The notes under the pieces: generated by a model
What the model was told of the DNA's origin: nothing
The model's database searches: none
Seen by the model: only the letters and a program-made list of their open reading frames with translations
Assembly (NCBI GenBank): GCA_963715815.1
Contig: OY970278.1
Coordinates: forward strand, 620,001-684,000
DNA: 64,000 nt
DNA from: JAFAMS01 sp963715815
GTDB lineage: Bacteria; Vulcanimicrobiota; Vulcanimicrobiia; Vulcanimicrobiales; Vulcanimicrobiaceae
Direction: 5' to 3'
Position numbers and translations under genes: made by a program
In this document: piece after piece, positions 52,185 to 62,200 of the stretch
How the letters are laid out: each line of letters opens with the position of its first letter
Position numbering within the stretch: the stretch's first letter is position 1

Positions 52185-52945
52185 CTTCCGTCCAAACCGT
52201 CCGGCAAGACGAAGCGGCGTTCACCGGTTTGCACCGGTTCGACCGCGTAAATCGACTTCGTCATCGCAAAATCATGCAGCGCATCGAGCGATGCGTAGGG
52301 TGCAAGCCGCTGCAAGTGCATGATCGTCGGAAAGATCATCGGAAAATTTCCGTCGGCGTTGCGTCGCAGCGCATCGCTTGGCGATATCCAAAGCCCCGCG
52401 TATGTTTCAATCTCATCGCTGGTCGCGGCTTGTCCGACCGGCGCGAACGCAAGATAGAAATGCGTATCGAAACGGTGCGATTCCGTCGGCGGCGTGATCC
52501 AATGCGAGAAGTGCCAAAGCCGGCGCGAGTCGAGAACGACGCCGAATCCTTCGAGCACCGCGTTCAGTGTCGTCGTGCCGGCATGCAATGCAGCTCGCTG
52601 CTCGCGAAGCTGCGCTTCATCGAGTCTTGCCGGGATTCCATCAGAATCGGCCGTTAGCAGAATTCCCGCTTCTTCGAAGGCTTCGCGCAGCGCCGCAACT
52701 TCGAAGGATGGATCCGCAGACTCGCGCTCGGCATTCGGGACTTCGGCGTTCCGCAAGAGACGCACGCGCGCTAGCTCGGAATCGAACGCGTCGACGGCGC
52801 CGCCCGGAAAGACGAAGATCTCGGGGAGGAACGCGCTTCGCGCGCTGCGGCGCAGCATATAAATCTCGGGGCCATTGCCCGTATCCCGCGCAAGCATTAC
52901 CGTCGCCGCCGGGCGTATCTTGACCGCTGGTTCGGTTCGGTCCAT
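52178..52945 (-). CDS. Nudix hydrolase
   Basis: 255 residues from ATG 52945. The Nudix helix is seen as ALREAFEEAGILL (REx2EExGU), preceded by the GGAVDAFD region that in the canonical box holds its glycines; there is a long insert between them, as in the NUDT19/acyl-CoA-type branch. It hydrolyses a nucleoside diphosphate-linked substrate, possibly CoA derivatives. An upstream in-frame start at 53020 would run through the terminator, so it is rejected. Confidence 0.85.
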   Translation of the reverse strand: MDRTEPAVKIRPAATVMLARDTGNGPEIYMLRRSARSAFLPEIFVFPGGAVDAFDSELARVRLLRNAEVPNAERESADPSFEVAALREAFEEAGILLTADSDGIPARLDEAQLREQRAALHAGTTTLNAVLEGFGVVLDSRRLWHFSHWITPPTESHRFDTHFYLAFAPVGQAATSDEIETYAGLWISPSDALRRNADGNFPMIFPTIMHLQRLAPYASLDALHDFAMTKSIYAVEPVQTGERRFVLPDGLDGRW

Positions 52946-52995
52946 AGTCTGAGCGTTGCCGGATGAGGAGGTCCGAGTTCCTGCAAATGCGAGTC

Positions 52996-53318
52996 GCAAA
53001 AAGACTAGGGGCTCGCACATCGGCGAGCCCCTGCGTTGCCTTTAAGGCGTGCCGCTCAAAGCAGCACTTATCTTCGCGGCGGATCAGCGATTGAACTCGA
53101 ATTCGAGCTCACACGAACCTCCAGCAATTACTTTGCACTGTGGGATTCATGCTTTTCGGCGCGCCGGAGTTTACCGGCTAAGACTCCCCAGGTGGATCTT
53201 GCGGTGTCATCCGCCCTCCACGTCAGCAGTGAGTTCCCTGATCAAGGTTCATCAACCGTAACGCCGCTAGCGTTAAATTGCAATACGTGAGTTTCGTATT
53301 TAGGAATTTCGACCGGTG
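52996..53318 (-). other. hairpin-rich non-coding region, possible structured RNA
   Basis: About 300 bases without a credible gene between the VKOR-like stop and the Nudix gene. Read on the minus strand, short perfect hairpins follow one another: AATACG/CGTATT, AACGC/GCGTT, GGTT/AACC, GTGGA/TCCAC with GCGG/CCGC inside, GCCGG/CCGGC, CTCGAATTCGAG, GCTGC/GCGGC, and lastly the terminator at 53007. I could not match it to 6S RNA, tmRNA, RNase P RNA, SRP RNA or a riboswitch. It may be a small RNA, or just the 3' UTR of the gene before it. Confidence 0.4.
53007..53032 (-). terminator. intrinsic terminator, minus strand
   Basis: Perfect 10-bp stem AGGGGCTCGC/GCGAGCCCCT with a 6-nt loop, followed on the minus strand by AGTCTTTTT. 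It ends transcription coming from the VKOR-like gene and the hairpin-rich region, about 60 nt before the Nudix start. Confidence 0.8.
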
Positions 53319-53702
53319 CTAATGATTCTCAATCCAGAGTAAGAATGGAAGCACCCAATTGACTACGTGTGCAGTCCAACAATACGGACAAGGTCGTTTG
53401 GTGCGAAACAGCAAGCTGTATGCCAGCACGAGTGACATCGCTGCGGCAAGCAAGCTTGCAAGCAAAGCGAGCCGGCGTGCCGCATCCACAGGGAGTGCGA
53501 CCGCAAGCGCGACGCACGGATAGTAGATGAGCCCGAAGACCGCGTTCGGGACTCGTCCGACCAGGCGCGCCGCGGGACTTTGGACGACACTAGGCTCGGT
53601 CAGCTCGCCGCGCGCGGCAAGGCGAGCCTTATTGGCCATAAATGCGGAGGCGTAGAAACCCACGGCGCAAAGAAGGAAGACCGTGAGTACGGGTACTGGC
53701 AT
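53319..53702 (-). CDS. VKOR-like membrane protein
   Basis: 127 residues and four membrane helices. The C-terminal CPYC (Cys105, Cys108) in RTKRPCPYCWTAHVVN and RVPNAVFGLIYY match the vitamin K epoxide reductase family, which reoxidises disulfide-bond formation enzymes with quinone. The N-terminal loop cysteine pair of full VKOR is not visible, so it may be a shortened member. ATG 53702; the divergent VTT gene as annotated starts inside its 5' end. Confidence 0.65.
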   Translation of the reverse strand: MPVPVLTVFLLCAVGFYASAFMANKARLAARGELTEPSVVQSPAARLVGRVPNAVFGLIYYPCVALAVALPVDAARRLALLASLLAAAMSLVLAYSLLFRTKRPCPYCWTAHVVNWVLPFLLWIENH

Positions 53703-54381
53703 TTCGGTACGCTTTGGGCAGGGCGCGTTTTGGCGCAAGCTCGAGGCGGCCGCTATAATGGCTGGCTCGTTCGCTCTGGCTACCTTCGTCGTTTACCACC
53801 GTGGGGACGTTCAGGACCTCTTATGGGACCTCGGTTGGATCGCATATCCGTGCGCGCTCGTCTTAATGACGGTCGTAGCTTCCGCGCCCTTTTCGGTCAC
53901 GGATGCCCTGGCGCTGATGAACGGCGTCGTTTTCGGCCCGCTCGCCGGCTCGATCATCAATGCCGGCGGCCTCATTATTGCGGCTGTCATTGCTTATATG
54001 ATCGCGCTGCGGACCAACAAGCTGCTCGACGTCGAGCAACGTCTCGAGCGTTTGCCGAACTGGATCAAGCGCTGGCCGGTCGCATCGCCGACGTTCTTGA
54101 TTCTCGTACGTCTCTTGCCAGGAGTCGGCGGGACCGTCGCCACACAGGTCGCTGCAGCCTATCGCGTCTCGCTTTGGACGCAGATCTGGACGAAATGTGT
54201 CGTCGCCATTCCTATTGCCACTGTTTTGGCGGTGTTCGGTGATAGCGCGGCAGATTACGTTCATCGGATCACGCAGCCGGTGAAAACCTATGTCATCGAG
54301 CACAGCAAGACGGTGCATCTGCCGAAGATCCACATCCGGCACACGCCGGCGGCGGCGCCGGTTCCGGAGCGAACGCCCTGA
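53683..54381 (+). CDS. VTT/DedA-family (TVP38-like) membrane protein
   Basis: 232 residues if started at GTG 53683, or 207 from ATG 53758. Five or so helices with the VTT core: LALMNGVVFGPLAGSIINAG and FLILVRLLPGVGGTVATQVA (the family's R-x3-G motif). Members are thought to act in lipid scrambling or undecaprenyl phosphate transport. The first start lies within the divergent VKOR-like gene by 20 nt, but the extra residues (RFGQGAFWRKLEAAA) look coding, so the start is open. Its stop overlaps the next gene. Confidence 0.8.
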   Translation: MSTGTGISVRFGQGAFWRKLEAAAIMAGSFALATFVVYHRGDVQDLLWDLGWIAYPCALVLMTVVASAPFSVTDALALMNGVVFGPLAGSIINAGGLIIAAVIAYMIALRTNKLLDVEQRLERLPNWIKRWPVASPTFLILVRLLPGVGGTVATQVAAAYRVSLWTQIWTKCVVAIPIATVLAVFGDSAADYVHRITQPVKTYVIEHSKTVHLPKIHIRHTPAAAPVPERTP

Positions 54382-55589
54382 ACGTCAATATCGTCTCTGA
54401 CGCCAGCGCCCTCGCGTCGCTTTGCGCGCGGATTGCGGATGCGCCACGCGTCGGGCTCGATACAGAGTTTCACGCGGAGCGTTCGTACACCGCCAATTTG
54501 ATGGTCGTTCAGATCGCGATCCCGAAAGCAACCAACGGCGTGGTCAACGAGGGCGCGATCAATGAGATCGCGATCATCGATCCGCTCGCAGTGCGCAATC
54601 TGCGACATCTCGTCGACGCGTTGCATGGGACGACCGTGGTCGGACACGCGCTCACGAGCGATCTGAAGATTTTCGCCGATCAGTTCGAAATGCTGCCGGC
54701 CGCCGTATTCGATACGCAGCTCGCGGCGGCGTTTTGCGGCTATGGCCTCTCGATCTCGCTGCTCGATCTCGTCCGCGACCTCGCCAAAGTGCAGCTGCGC
54801 AAATCGCAAACCGTCAGCGATTGGTCGACGCGTCCCCTCTCCGTGAAACAAGTCGACTATCTCGTCGACGACGTTCGCTATTTGTTCTCGCTGCAAGACG
54901 CGTTGATCGGACGCTTGCGTGAACGCGGCCGTCTTGAATGGGTAATCGAGGAATGCCGCGGACTTGCCGATGCAAAACGATACCGTCCGGATCAGAGCCG
55001 CCTTTATTTGAAGATCCCGGGCAATTCGCGGCTGAGCCGGCGTGAGCTCGGTGTGCTCAAAGAGCTGGCCGTTGCGCGCGACCACGCAGCGCGCGAGCGA
55101 AATATTCCGCTCAAATACGTAATTCCGGACGATGCGATGGTCGGTATCGCACAGATCAGGCCGAAGACGACCGATGATCTGGCGCAGCTGCGCCGGCTCG
55201 ACAACGGCATTCGCCGTACGTTCGGCAAGATGATCGTCGACGCGGTGAAGCGAGGCGATGAGATTCCTGAGAACGATCTGCCGGCAAAGCCGGTTCGCTC
55301 GCTCACTCCGCAGCGCGAGTCACTTGTCTCGACGATGAACGTGCTCGTGAACGCGATCGCCGCGGAAAACGATCTGCCTGCGACTTTACTCGCTCCGCGT
55401 TCGTCGCTCGAACGCGTCGCCCGCGAGCTGCCGCAAACATATGACGCTTTTGTCGACACGCTCGGCCTTGCGCCGTGGCGCCGCGAGCTGATCGTCGAGC
55501 CGCTGTGGCGCTTCTTGAGCGGGAGAGTTCCCCTGCGAATCGAGGGCTACGGGGAGGGAGTGCCGCGCACCATCGTCGGCGAACCCTGA
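54378..55589 (+). CDS. rnd: ribonuclease D-like 3'-5' exonuclease
   Basis: About 403 residues. DEDD exonuclease: GLDTEFHAERSY (motif I), VVGHALTSDLKIF (II), QVDYLVDDVRYL (III, Tyr form), then an HRDC-like domain (DDLAQLRRLDNGIRRTF). It trims tRNA and other stable RNA 3' ends. No ATG fits the start of motif I; a CTG at 54378 overlapping the previous stop (CTGA) begins the coding sequence, and the first internal GTG or ATG would cut the catalytic motif. Confidence 0.88.
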   Translation: MNVNIVSDASALASLCARIADAPRVGLDTEFHAERSYTANLMVVQIAIPKATNGVVNEGAINEIAIIDPLAVRNLRHLVDALHGTTVVGHALTSDLKIFADQFEMLPAAVFDTQLAAAFCGYGLSISLLDLVRDLAKVQLRKSQTVSDWSTRPLSVKQVDYLVDDVRYLFSLQDALIGRLRERGRLEWVIEECRGLADAKRYRPDQSRLYLKIPGNSRLSRRELGVLKELAVARDHAARERNIPLKYVIPDDAMVGIAQIRPKTTDDLAQLRRLDNGIRRTFGKMIVDAVKRGDEIPENDLPAKPVRSLTPQRESLVSTMNVLVNAIAAENDLPATLLAPRSSLERVARELPQTYDAFVDTLGLAPWRRELIVEPLWRFLSGRVPLRIEGYGEGVPRTIVGEP

Positions 55590-55596
55590 GCGCCCT

Positions 55597-58278
55597 ATGC
55601 CGACAATCGATTCATTCAAAGCCGCTGACACGCTTCGAGTCGGAAATCGTTCGTACCGGTACGTTCGTCTCGATGCACTTGAACGCGCAGGCGTTGCGCG
55701 ACTCGCGGAGCTTCCGTATTCGATAAAAGTTCTGCTTGAGAACCTGCTGCGTTACGAAGACGGAAACACCGTCAAACGTGACGACATCGAAGCACTTGCG
55801 AAATATAAACCGGGTGGCGAGCAACGCGAGATCGCGTTCCGACCGGCACGTGTGTTGCTGCAAGATTTCACCGGCGTCCCCGCCGTCGTCGATCTCGCCG
55901 TCATGCGCGATGCAATCGCGAAGATGGGTGGCGATCCGAAGAAGATCAATCCGCTGCAGCCCGTCGAGTTGGTCATCGATCACTCGGTGCAAGTCGACGC
56001 GTTCGGTTCGGCCAGTGCCTTCGCCCGTAACGGCGAGCTCGAGTTCGAACGCAATCGCGAGCGCTATCTGTTTTTGAAATGGGGACAAGGCGCGTTTTCG
56101 AATTTCCGCGCCGTTCCGCCCGACACAGGCATCGTCCATCAGGTCAACATCGAATTTTTGGCGCGCGTCGTCTTCGGCGCGGGCGGCGCAGGCTCGCCGG
56201 CACCCTCAGGTGAGACCGACGCATATCCTGATACCGTCGTCGGCACAGATTCGCATACGACGATGGTGAACGGACTCGGCGTCGTGGCTTGGGGCGTCGG
56301 CGGCATAGAAGCCGAAGCCGCTATGTTGGGACAACCGATCACGATGTTGATTCCCGAAGTCATCGGTTTCAAATTGACCGGCAGTTTAAAAGAAGGCGTG
56401 ACGGCGACCGACTTGGTGCTGACGGTCACCGAGATGCTGCGCAAGAAGGGCGTGGTCGGAAAGTTCGTCGAGTTTTACGGCAAGGGACTTTCGAATCTCG
56501 CCGTAGCGGATCGCACGACGCTGGGCAACATGTCACCCGAATATGGTTCGACGATCGCTGTATTCCCGATCGACCATCGCACGCTCGAATATTTGCGTCT
56601 CACGGGTCGTTCGGATGAGCAAGTCGCGCTGGTCGAGGCTTATGCGAAAGCGCAAGGTCTGTACCGTACCGACGAAACGCCGGACGCAACATATGCCGAC
56701 ACGCTCTCGCTCGATCTGAGCGAGGTCGTTCCCAATCTCGCGGGGCCGCGCCGTCCGCAAGACCGCGTTGCGCTCAGCAACGTGAAGTCGTCGTTCTCGG
56801 CTGCACTCGCGGAATGGCAAAAAGCGCGTGGCGGCAATGGCAAGCCGACGAACGGCGCGCTCGGTGACGGAGCGGTTGTCATCGCTGCGATTACGAGCTG
56901 CACGAACACATCGAACCCCTCGGTCATGATCGGTGCCGGTCTCGTCGCGAAGAAAGCCGTCGAACGCGGTATCAAACCGAAACCGTGGGTGAAAACCAGT
57001 CTCGCGCCGGGCTCGCAAGTCGTGACCGATTATCTGGAACGCGCCGGTCTGTGGCCGTATCTCAATGAGATGGGATTCAATCTGGTCGCTTACGGCTGTA
57101 CGACGTGCATCGGCAACTCGGGTCCGCTGCCCGACGAGGTCGCGAAGAAAGTCGCCGATGAAGACTTGATCGTGGCTGCGGTGCTTTCGGGTAATCGTAA
57201 CTTCGAAGGCCGCATCCATCCGCAAGTGCGCGCAAATTATCTCGCATCGCCGATGCTCGTCGTCGCGTACGCGCTCGCGGGACGCATGGACGTCGATCTC
57301 ACGACCGAACCGCTCGGCTCGGATAAGAATGGCAAGCCCGTGTTCTTGCACGAGATTTGGCCGTCAAACGAAGAGATCGGAAAAGCGGTGGCCCATGCCG
57401 TCCAAGCCGCGATGTTCAAGACGCGTTACGGCGACGTCTACACCGGCGATGAGCGCTGGCGTGGTATGCCGGCACCGGCGGGCGAACGCTACGCATGGGA
57501 CCCGGCGAGCGAATACGTCAAGCCCGCACCGTATTTCGACGGCATGCCGGCTAAGCCCGAAGCCAAGCCGGACGTCGTCGATGCACGCGTGCTCGCGGTG
57601 CTTGGCGATAGCGTCACAACCGATCACATCTCACCTGCAGGAAGTATTGCTAAGTCGAGCCCGGCTGCGAAGTACTTGATCGAGCACGGCGTTGAGCCGC
57701 GCGATTTCAATTCGTACGGCGCGCGCCGCGGCAATCACGAAGTAATGATGCGCGGCACGTTTGCTAACACGCGGCTGAAAAACATGCTCGTCCCTGGGGT
57801 CGAAGGCGGCGTCACGCGCTATCTGCCGACCGGCGAACAGATGTCGATCTACGACGCGGCGATGCGCTACAAAGATGACAAGACGCCGCTGATTGTCCTC
57901 GCAGGAAAAGAATACGGCAGCGGTTCGTCGCGCGATTGGGCGGCGAAGGGCCCGATGCTGCTCGGCATTACCGCAGTCATAGCGGAAACGCTCGAGAAGA
58001 TTCACCGCAGCAATCTGATCGGAATGGGTATTCTTCCGCTCGAGTACGCCCAAGGCGCGACGCGCGAGTCGCTGGGCCTGACCGGCGAGGAGTCGTTCAC
58101 GGTTCGCGGGCTTGCAAATATCGAACCGCGGCAGACAATCAAAGTCGAAGCTAAAGCGCCCGGTGGAAAGACGACGACGTTCGACGCGAGGGTTCGCATC
58201 GATACGCCGGACGAGATGCAGTACTACCGTCACGGCGGCATCCTGCAGTACGTCTTGCGTCAAATCGCCGCATCGTAG
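55597..58278 (+). CDS. acnA: aconitate hydratase A
   Basis: 893 residues, the full IRP1/AcnA length. The [4Fe-4S] cysteines are in ITSCTNTSNPS and GCTTCIGNSG; ARVLLQDFTGVPAVVDLA, DSHTTMVNGLGVVAWGVGG and GKEYGSGSSRDWAAKGP are hallmark segments. It isomerises citrate to isocitrate in the TCA cycle. Begins 7 nt after rnd. Confidence 0.97.
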   Translation: MPTIDSFKAADTLRVGNRSYRYVRLDALERAGVARLAELPYSIKVLLENLLRYEDGNTVKRDDIEALAKYKPGGEQREIAFRPARVLLQDFTGVPAVVDLAVMRDAIAKMGGDPKKINPLQPVELVIDHSVQVDAFGSASAFARNGELEFERNRERYLFLKWGQGAFSNFRAVPPDTGIVHQVNIEFLARVVFGAGGAGSPAPSGETDAYPDTVVGTDSHTTMVNGLGVVAWGVGGIEAEAAMLGQPITMLIPEVIGFKLTGSLKEGVTATDLVLTVTEMLRKKGVVGKFVEFYGKGLSNLAVADRTTLGNMSPEYGSTIAVFPIDHRTLEYLRLTGRSDEQVALVEAYAKAQGLYRTDETPDATYADTLSLDLSEVVPNLAGPRRPQDRVALSNVKSSFSAALAEWQKARGGNGKPTNGALGDGAVVIAAITSCTNTSNPSVMIGAGLVAKKAVERGIKPKPWVKTSLAPGSQVVTDYLERAGLWPYLNEMGFNLVAYGCTTCIGNSGPLPDEVAKKVADEDLIVAAVLSGNRNFEGRIHPQVRANYLASPMLVVAYALAGRMDVDLTTEPLGSDKNGKPVFLHEIWPSNEEIGKAVAHAVQAAMFKTRYGDVYTGDERWRGMPAPAGERYAWDPASEYVKPAPYFDGMPAKPEAKPDVVDARVLAVLGDSVTTDHISPAGSIAKSSPAAKYLIEHGVEPRDFNSYGARRGNHEVMMRGTFANTRLKNMLVPGVEGGVTRYLPTGEQMSIYDAAMRYKDDKTPLIVLAGKEYGSGSSRDWAAKGPMLLGITAVIAETLEKIHRSNLIGMGILPLEYAQGATRESLGLTGEESFTVRGLANIEPRQTIKVEAKAPGGKTTTFDARVRIDTPDEMQYYRHGGILQYVLRQIAAS

Positions 58279-58283
58279 CTCGA

Positions 58284-59234
58284 CTGCCGACCCTCGCGGA
58301 AATCAAACGCGCGACCAAGGTCGTGCACTCTGTTTTTCCGGGGACGCCGCAATACACGTGGCCCTTGCTTTCGAAGCGGCTCGAAGCCGAGGTGTGGGTC
58401 AAGCACGAGAACGAGACGCCGATCGGGGCGTTCAAGGTGCGCGGCGGCCTAACGTACATGCATTTGCTTCGGGAAAAAGAGCCACACGTTCGAGGCGTGA
58501 TCACGGCGACGCGCGGCAATCACGGTCAAAGCATTGCATTCGCGGCAAAACGGCACGGTGTCACGGCTACGATCGTCGTCCCCCACAACAATAGCGTCGA
58601 GAAGAATGCGGCGATGCGCGCGTTCGGTGCCGAGCTGGTCGTGCACGGCCGCGACTTTCAGGAGGCCGCCGAACACATGCAGCAGCTCGCGGTCGAGCGC
58701 AACCTGCACGAGATCAAATCATTTCATCCGTGGCTGGTTCGCGGCGTCGCAACCTATGCGTTGGAGCTATTCGAGGCTGCTCGCGATCTGGACGTAGTGT
58801 ACGTCCCAATCGGTATGGGGACGGGAATCTGTGGAACGATCGCGGTGCGCGACGCGCTCGGTCTCGCGACGCAAGTCGTCGGCGTCGTTTCGGATGCGGC
58901 TGATGCCTACGCGCAGTCGTTCGAAGCCGGCCATATCGTCACGACCGAGACCGCCGATACTTTTGCCGACGGCGTCGCCTGCCGAGTGCCCGATCCCGAT
59001 GCCTTTGCGATGATTCGCCGCGGCGCGACGCGCGTGATTCGCGTCAGTGACGCCGAAGCGAAAGGCGCGATGCGCGCGTACTTCACGGACACGCACAAAG
59101 TTGTCGAAGGCGCGGGCGCCATTCCGCTTGCCGCTGCGATGCGCGAACGCGAATATCTACGCGGTAAGAAAATTGGCCTCGTGCTCTCCGGCGGCAACAT
59201 CGACCGGAGTCTCTTCGCGGAGATCTTGGCTTAG
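58284..59234 (+). CDS. threonine dehydratase-like PLP enzyme
   Basis: 316 residues if started at CTG 58284, which recovers LPTLAEIKRATKVVHSVF before the GTG at 58323; the alignment with other dehydratases favours the longer form. PLP lysine Lys51 in IGAFKVRGG, TRGNHGQS loop, and a C-terminal GLVLSGGNIDRSLF. No ACT domain. It resembles serine/threonine dehydratases and related DAP ammonia-lyase-like enzymes; sequence differs clearly from the dehydratase at 14986, so the substrates may differ. Convergent with the RND gene (4-nt overlap). Confidence 0.85.
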   Translation: MPTLAEIKRATKVVHSVFPGTPQYTWPLLSKRLEAEVWVKHENETPIGAFKVRGGLTYMHLLREKEPHVRGVITATRGNHGQSIAFAAKRHGVTATIVVPHNNSVEKNAAMRAFGAELVVHGRDFQEAAEHMQQLAVERNLHEIKSFHPWLVRGVATYALELFEAARDLDVVYVPIGMGTGICGTIAVRDALGLATQVVGVVSDAADAYAQSFEAGHIVTTETADTFADGVACRVPDPDAFAMIRRGATRVIRVSDAEAKGAMRAYFTDTHKVVEGAGAIPLAAAMREREYLRGKKIGLVLSGGNIDRSLFAEILA

Positions 59235-62200
59235 CTGGTCGAAAGCGAACCTTTTCTGCCCGCGAGGATCTGGTCGAGGGTTTCCGGTTCGCGCGGAGGC
59301 GGCGAGAACTTCAGATAGACGATCGGAACGAGCAGTAGTGTCAGAAGCAGCGAGCTCGTAAGGCCGCCGATCACGACGGTTCCAAGCGAACGCTCTGCTT
59401 GCGAGCCCGGATCGAGCGCGAGTGCGAGCGGCAGCATGCCGGCGATCATCGCGCACGTCGTCATGATGATCGGCCGGAACCGTTCGATCGCGCTTTCGCG
59501 AACAGCTTGGATTTCATCGAGCCCCGAATGGCGTAGCCGGTTCGCGAAGTCGACCAGCAAGATTCCGTTCTTCGTCACCAGACCGATCAGCAAGACCGCG
59601 CCGATGAACGAAAAGAGGTTGAGCGTCTCGTGTGTGAGCGCGAGTGAGCCCAAGGCGCCGACGACGGCAACGGGGACCGAGAACATGATGACAAACGGCG
59701 TGCGATAGCTGTCGTAGAGCGCGACCATCAACAGGTAGACGAGCGCGATCGAGAGCAGCAGGGAGACGCTCATCCCCACCACGGTGTCGTGCACCGATTG
59801 TTGGTTGCCGCCGGTAATCGGCTGCACGTGTACGGTCGAGGGGAGATGCAGTTGCCGTACGCGCGCATCAAACGCACGCTGTACGTTGGAAAGCTCTGCG
59901 CCTGGCGCGACGTTGGCTCCGACGTAGACGACGCTTTGACGATCGATGCGCGCGATCAACGGCGGTGCCGGCGCGTACTGCAAATGCGCGATATCGCCGA
60001 CGTGGATTATTTGGCCGCTGTTCGAGCGGACGGGGATCGCGGCGATCGCCGCGAGATTCGTTTGATCGCGTTGCGGATAGATGACCTGGACGTCCTTGAG
60101 CCCGTCAACGCCCGTGAACTGCGTCGCGATGACGCCGCCGAACGCCGCCCGGATCGCCGTCGATGCGGTGCCAATCGACGTGTTCAGCGTTCGGGCGCGA
60201 TCGCGATTGAATTGGACCTCTACCTGCGGCGAATCATCCGTTCCCGTGGTCGTGACGTCGACCGCACCCTTTGAATTCAAGAGCGCTTGATAGACTTGCG
60301 TCGCGTACGGCGCGGGATCGATGCTGTCGCTGGTTGTGCTGACGACCTCGTCGATAGGCTGCTGAATCCCGCCTTGAATATCCGTCGCCGGAATGACGAC
60401 GATTTTCGCGCCGGACGCGATGCGCTGCGCGCGGGCCTGAAGCCGCGTCGTCCACGTCGCCGTTGACGACGAACGGTTGGGCTTGAGGAACAGGTGCAGC
60501 TGCCCGATAGCGCCGTTGTTGATGTAACCGGAAAGATTTCCAACGTATGCTCCCGCGAGTGCAGTCTCAGCAGAAACGTCCGGAATCGAGTCGACATAGC
60601 GCTCGACGGCCAAGACGCCTTGACGCGTCGTCTCGAGCGGCGTGCCGGTCGGATACGTCAGCGTAACGTAGATCTCGCCCCGATCGACTTGCGGAACGAA
60701 TTCGAAACCGACGACGCCGAGCGGGATCAGCAGCAGCGCAAGCGCCAGCGTAACAAAGGAAATGATGACGACGAGAGGCCGGTTTTCCAGCGCCCATTCG
60801 AGCGCACGCGAAACGTACCAGCCGCGCAGCGATTCGAACCCAGCCGCAAACGAATCAATGATTCGCCACGGGCGCCACGTCGAAAGCAGCGACCAGCGAC
60901 CAGCGAGTGACGGCGTGACCGTGAACGAAACGAACAATGACGTCAGGGTCGCGACCGTGACGACGAGACCGAACTCGCGCAAGAACAATCCGACCGAGCC
61001 GGGCAAGAAAGAGATCGGCAAGAAAACGACGACGTCGACGAGCGTGATGACGACGGCCGCAACGCCGATCTCCATTCGACCGGTGACGGCTGCGTCGCGT
61101 GGATCTTCACCGTTTTCGTGATGACGTTCGATATTCTCCAAGACGACAATTGAGTCGTCGACCAAGATGCCGATGATAAGCGTCATCGCCAGCAGCGAGA
61201 CGGTGTCGATTGTGAAGTTCGCAAGTCGCATCGCCGCGAGCGTGACGAGCAGCGACGTCGGTATGGCGAGCATGACGACGACGGCGTTGCGCCACGAGTG
61301 CAGGAAGAAGAGCATCACGATTCCGGTGAAGGCGATTGCTTCGATCAACGTACGGATGACGCCGGAGAGCTGCTCTCTCGTGTAGGTGGCTTGAACGTTG
61401 AGAACGTCGAAGTGAATGTTCGGATACGCGCGCTCCAAGCCAGGGAGCGCATGCAGCACCGATTCGGAGGCCTGCACCTCGCTCGTATTACTGGCCTTTT
61501 GCACGTCGAGCGCTATGCTTTGTGAGCCGTGCGTATACGCGTAGACGCGCTGCGGCTCAAACGTGTCCGAAACCGAGGCAATGTCACCGATGCGGAAGAG
61601 CCGGGCTGATGCGCCGAACGCATTCGTTCCGGACGGCGTCGAGGTCGATCCTCCACTGACCAGCAGGTCGGCGACGGACGGCGGCGTTGTGACGTCGCCG
61701 CGGATGTCGATGTTGGTTTCGCGATTCGGCGCGTACGCGATTCCGCCGGGCGCGCGGACGTTGTTGTTCGCGATCGTGTTCGTGACGTCGGTGAGCGTCA
61801 GCCCCGACGCGAGGAGCGCATTGGGATGGACATTCACTTGGATCGACGGGTTTACCGCGCCGTTTTCGACCACGTACGAAACGCCGGGGATTTGTTCGAG
61901 CGAGGGAACGACGCGATTCGTCACCACCGACGAAAGCTCGCCGGGCTGCAGCGAGTCCGAACTTGCTACCAGCGAGACGACGACGGCTTCGCTCGGATCG
62001 TAGATCGAGACTTGCGGCGTCGTTAGATCGTTCGGCAGCTGACGCTGCGCGTTTTGCACGCGGCCCTGCACTTGAACGAGGTCGGTGTTCACGTCCGAGG
62101 AGAGCATGAAGTGCGCGACAATCGTCGCTTGTCCCGACTCGATCGACGTTTCGATCGTGTCGAGGTTGGGCGCACCTGCGATCTGATCTTCGAGCGGACG

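Noticed and set aside
53080..53105. tRNA T-loop-like GAGTTCAATC on the minus strand
   Set aside because: The flanking bases do not pair as a T arm and no acceptor or anticodon stem fits around it; the local palindrome CTCGAATTCGAG explains the structure better.
53186..53204. T-box-like string GGTGGATCTTGCGG on the plus strand
   Set aside because: It differs from the T-box antiterminator core in several fixed positions, and no aminoacyl-tRNA or amino acid gene follows on that strand.
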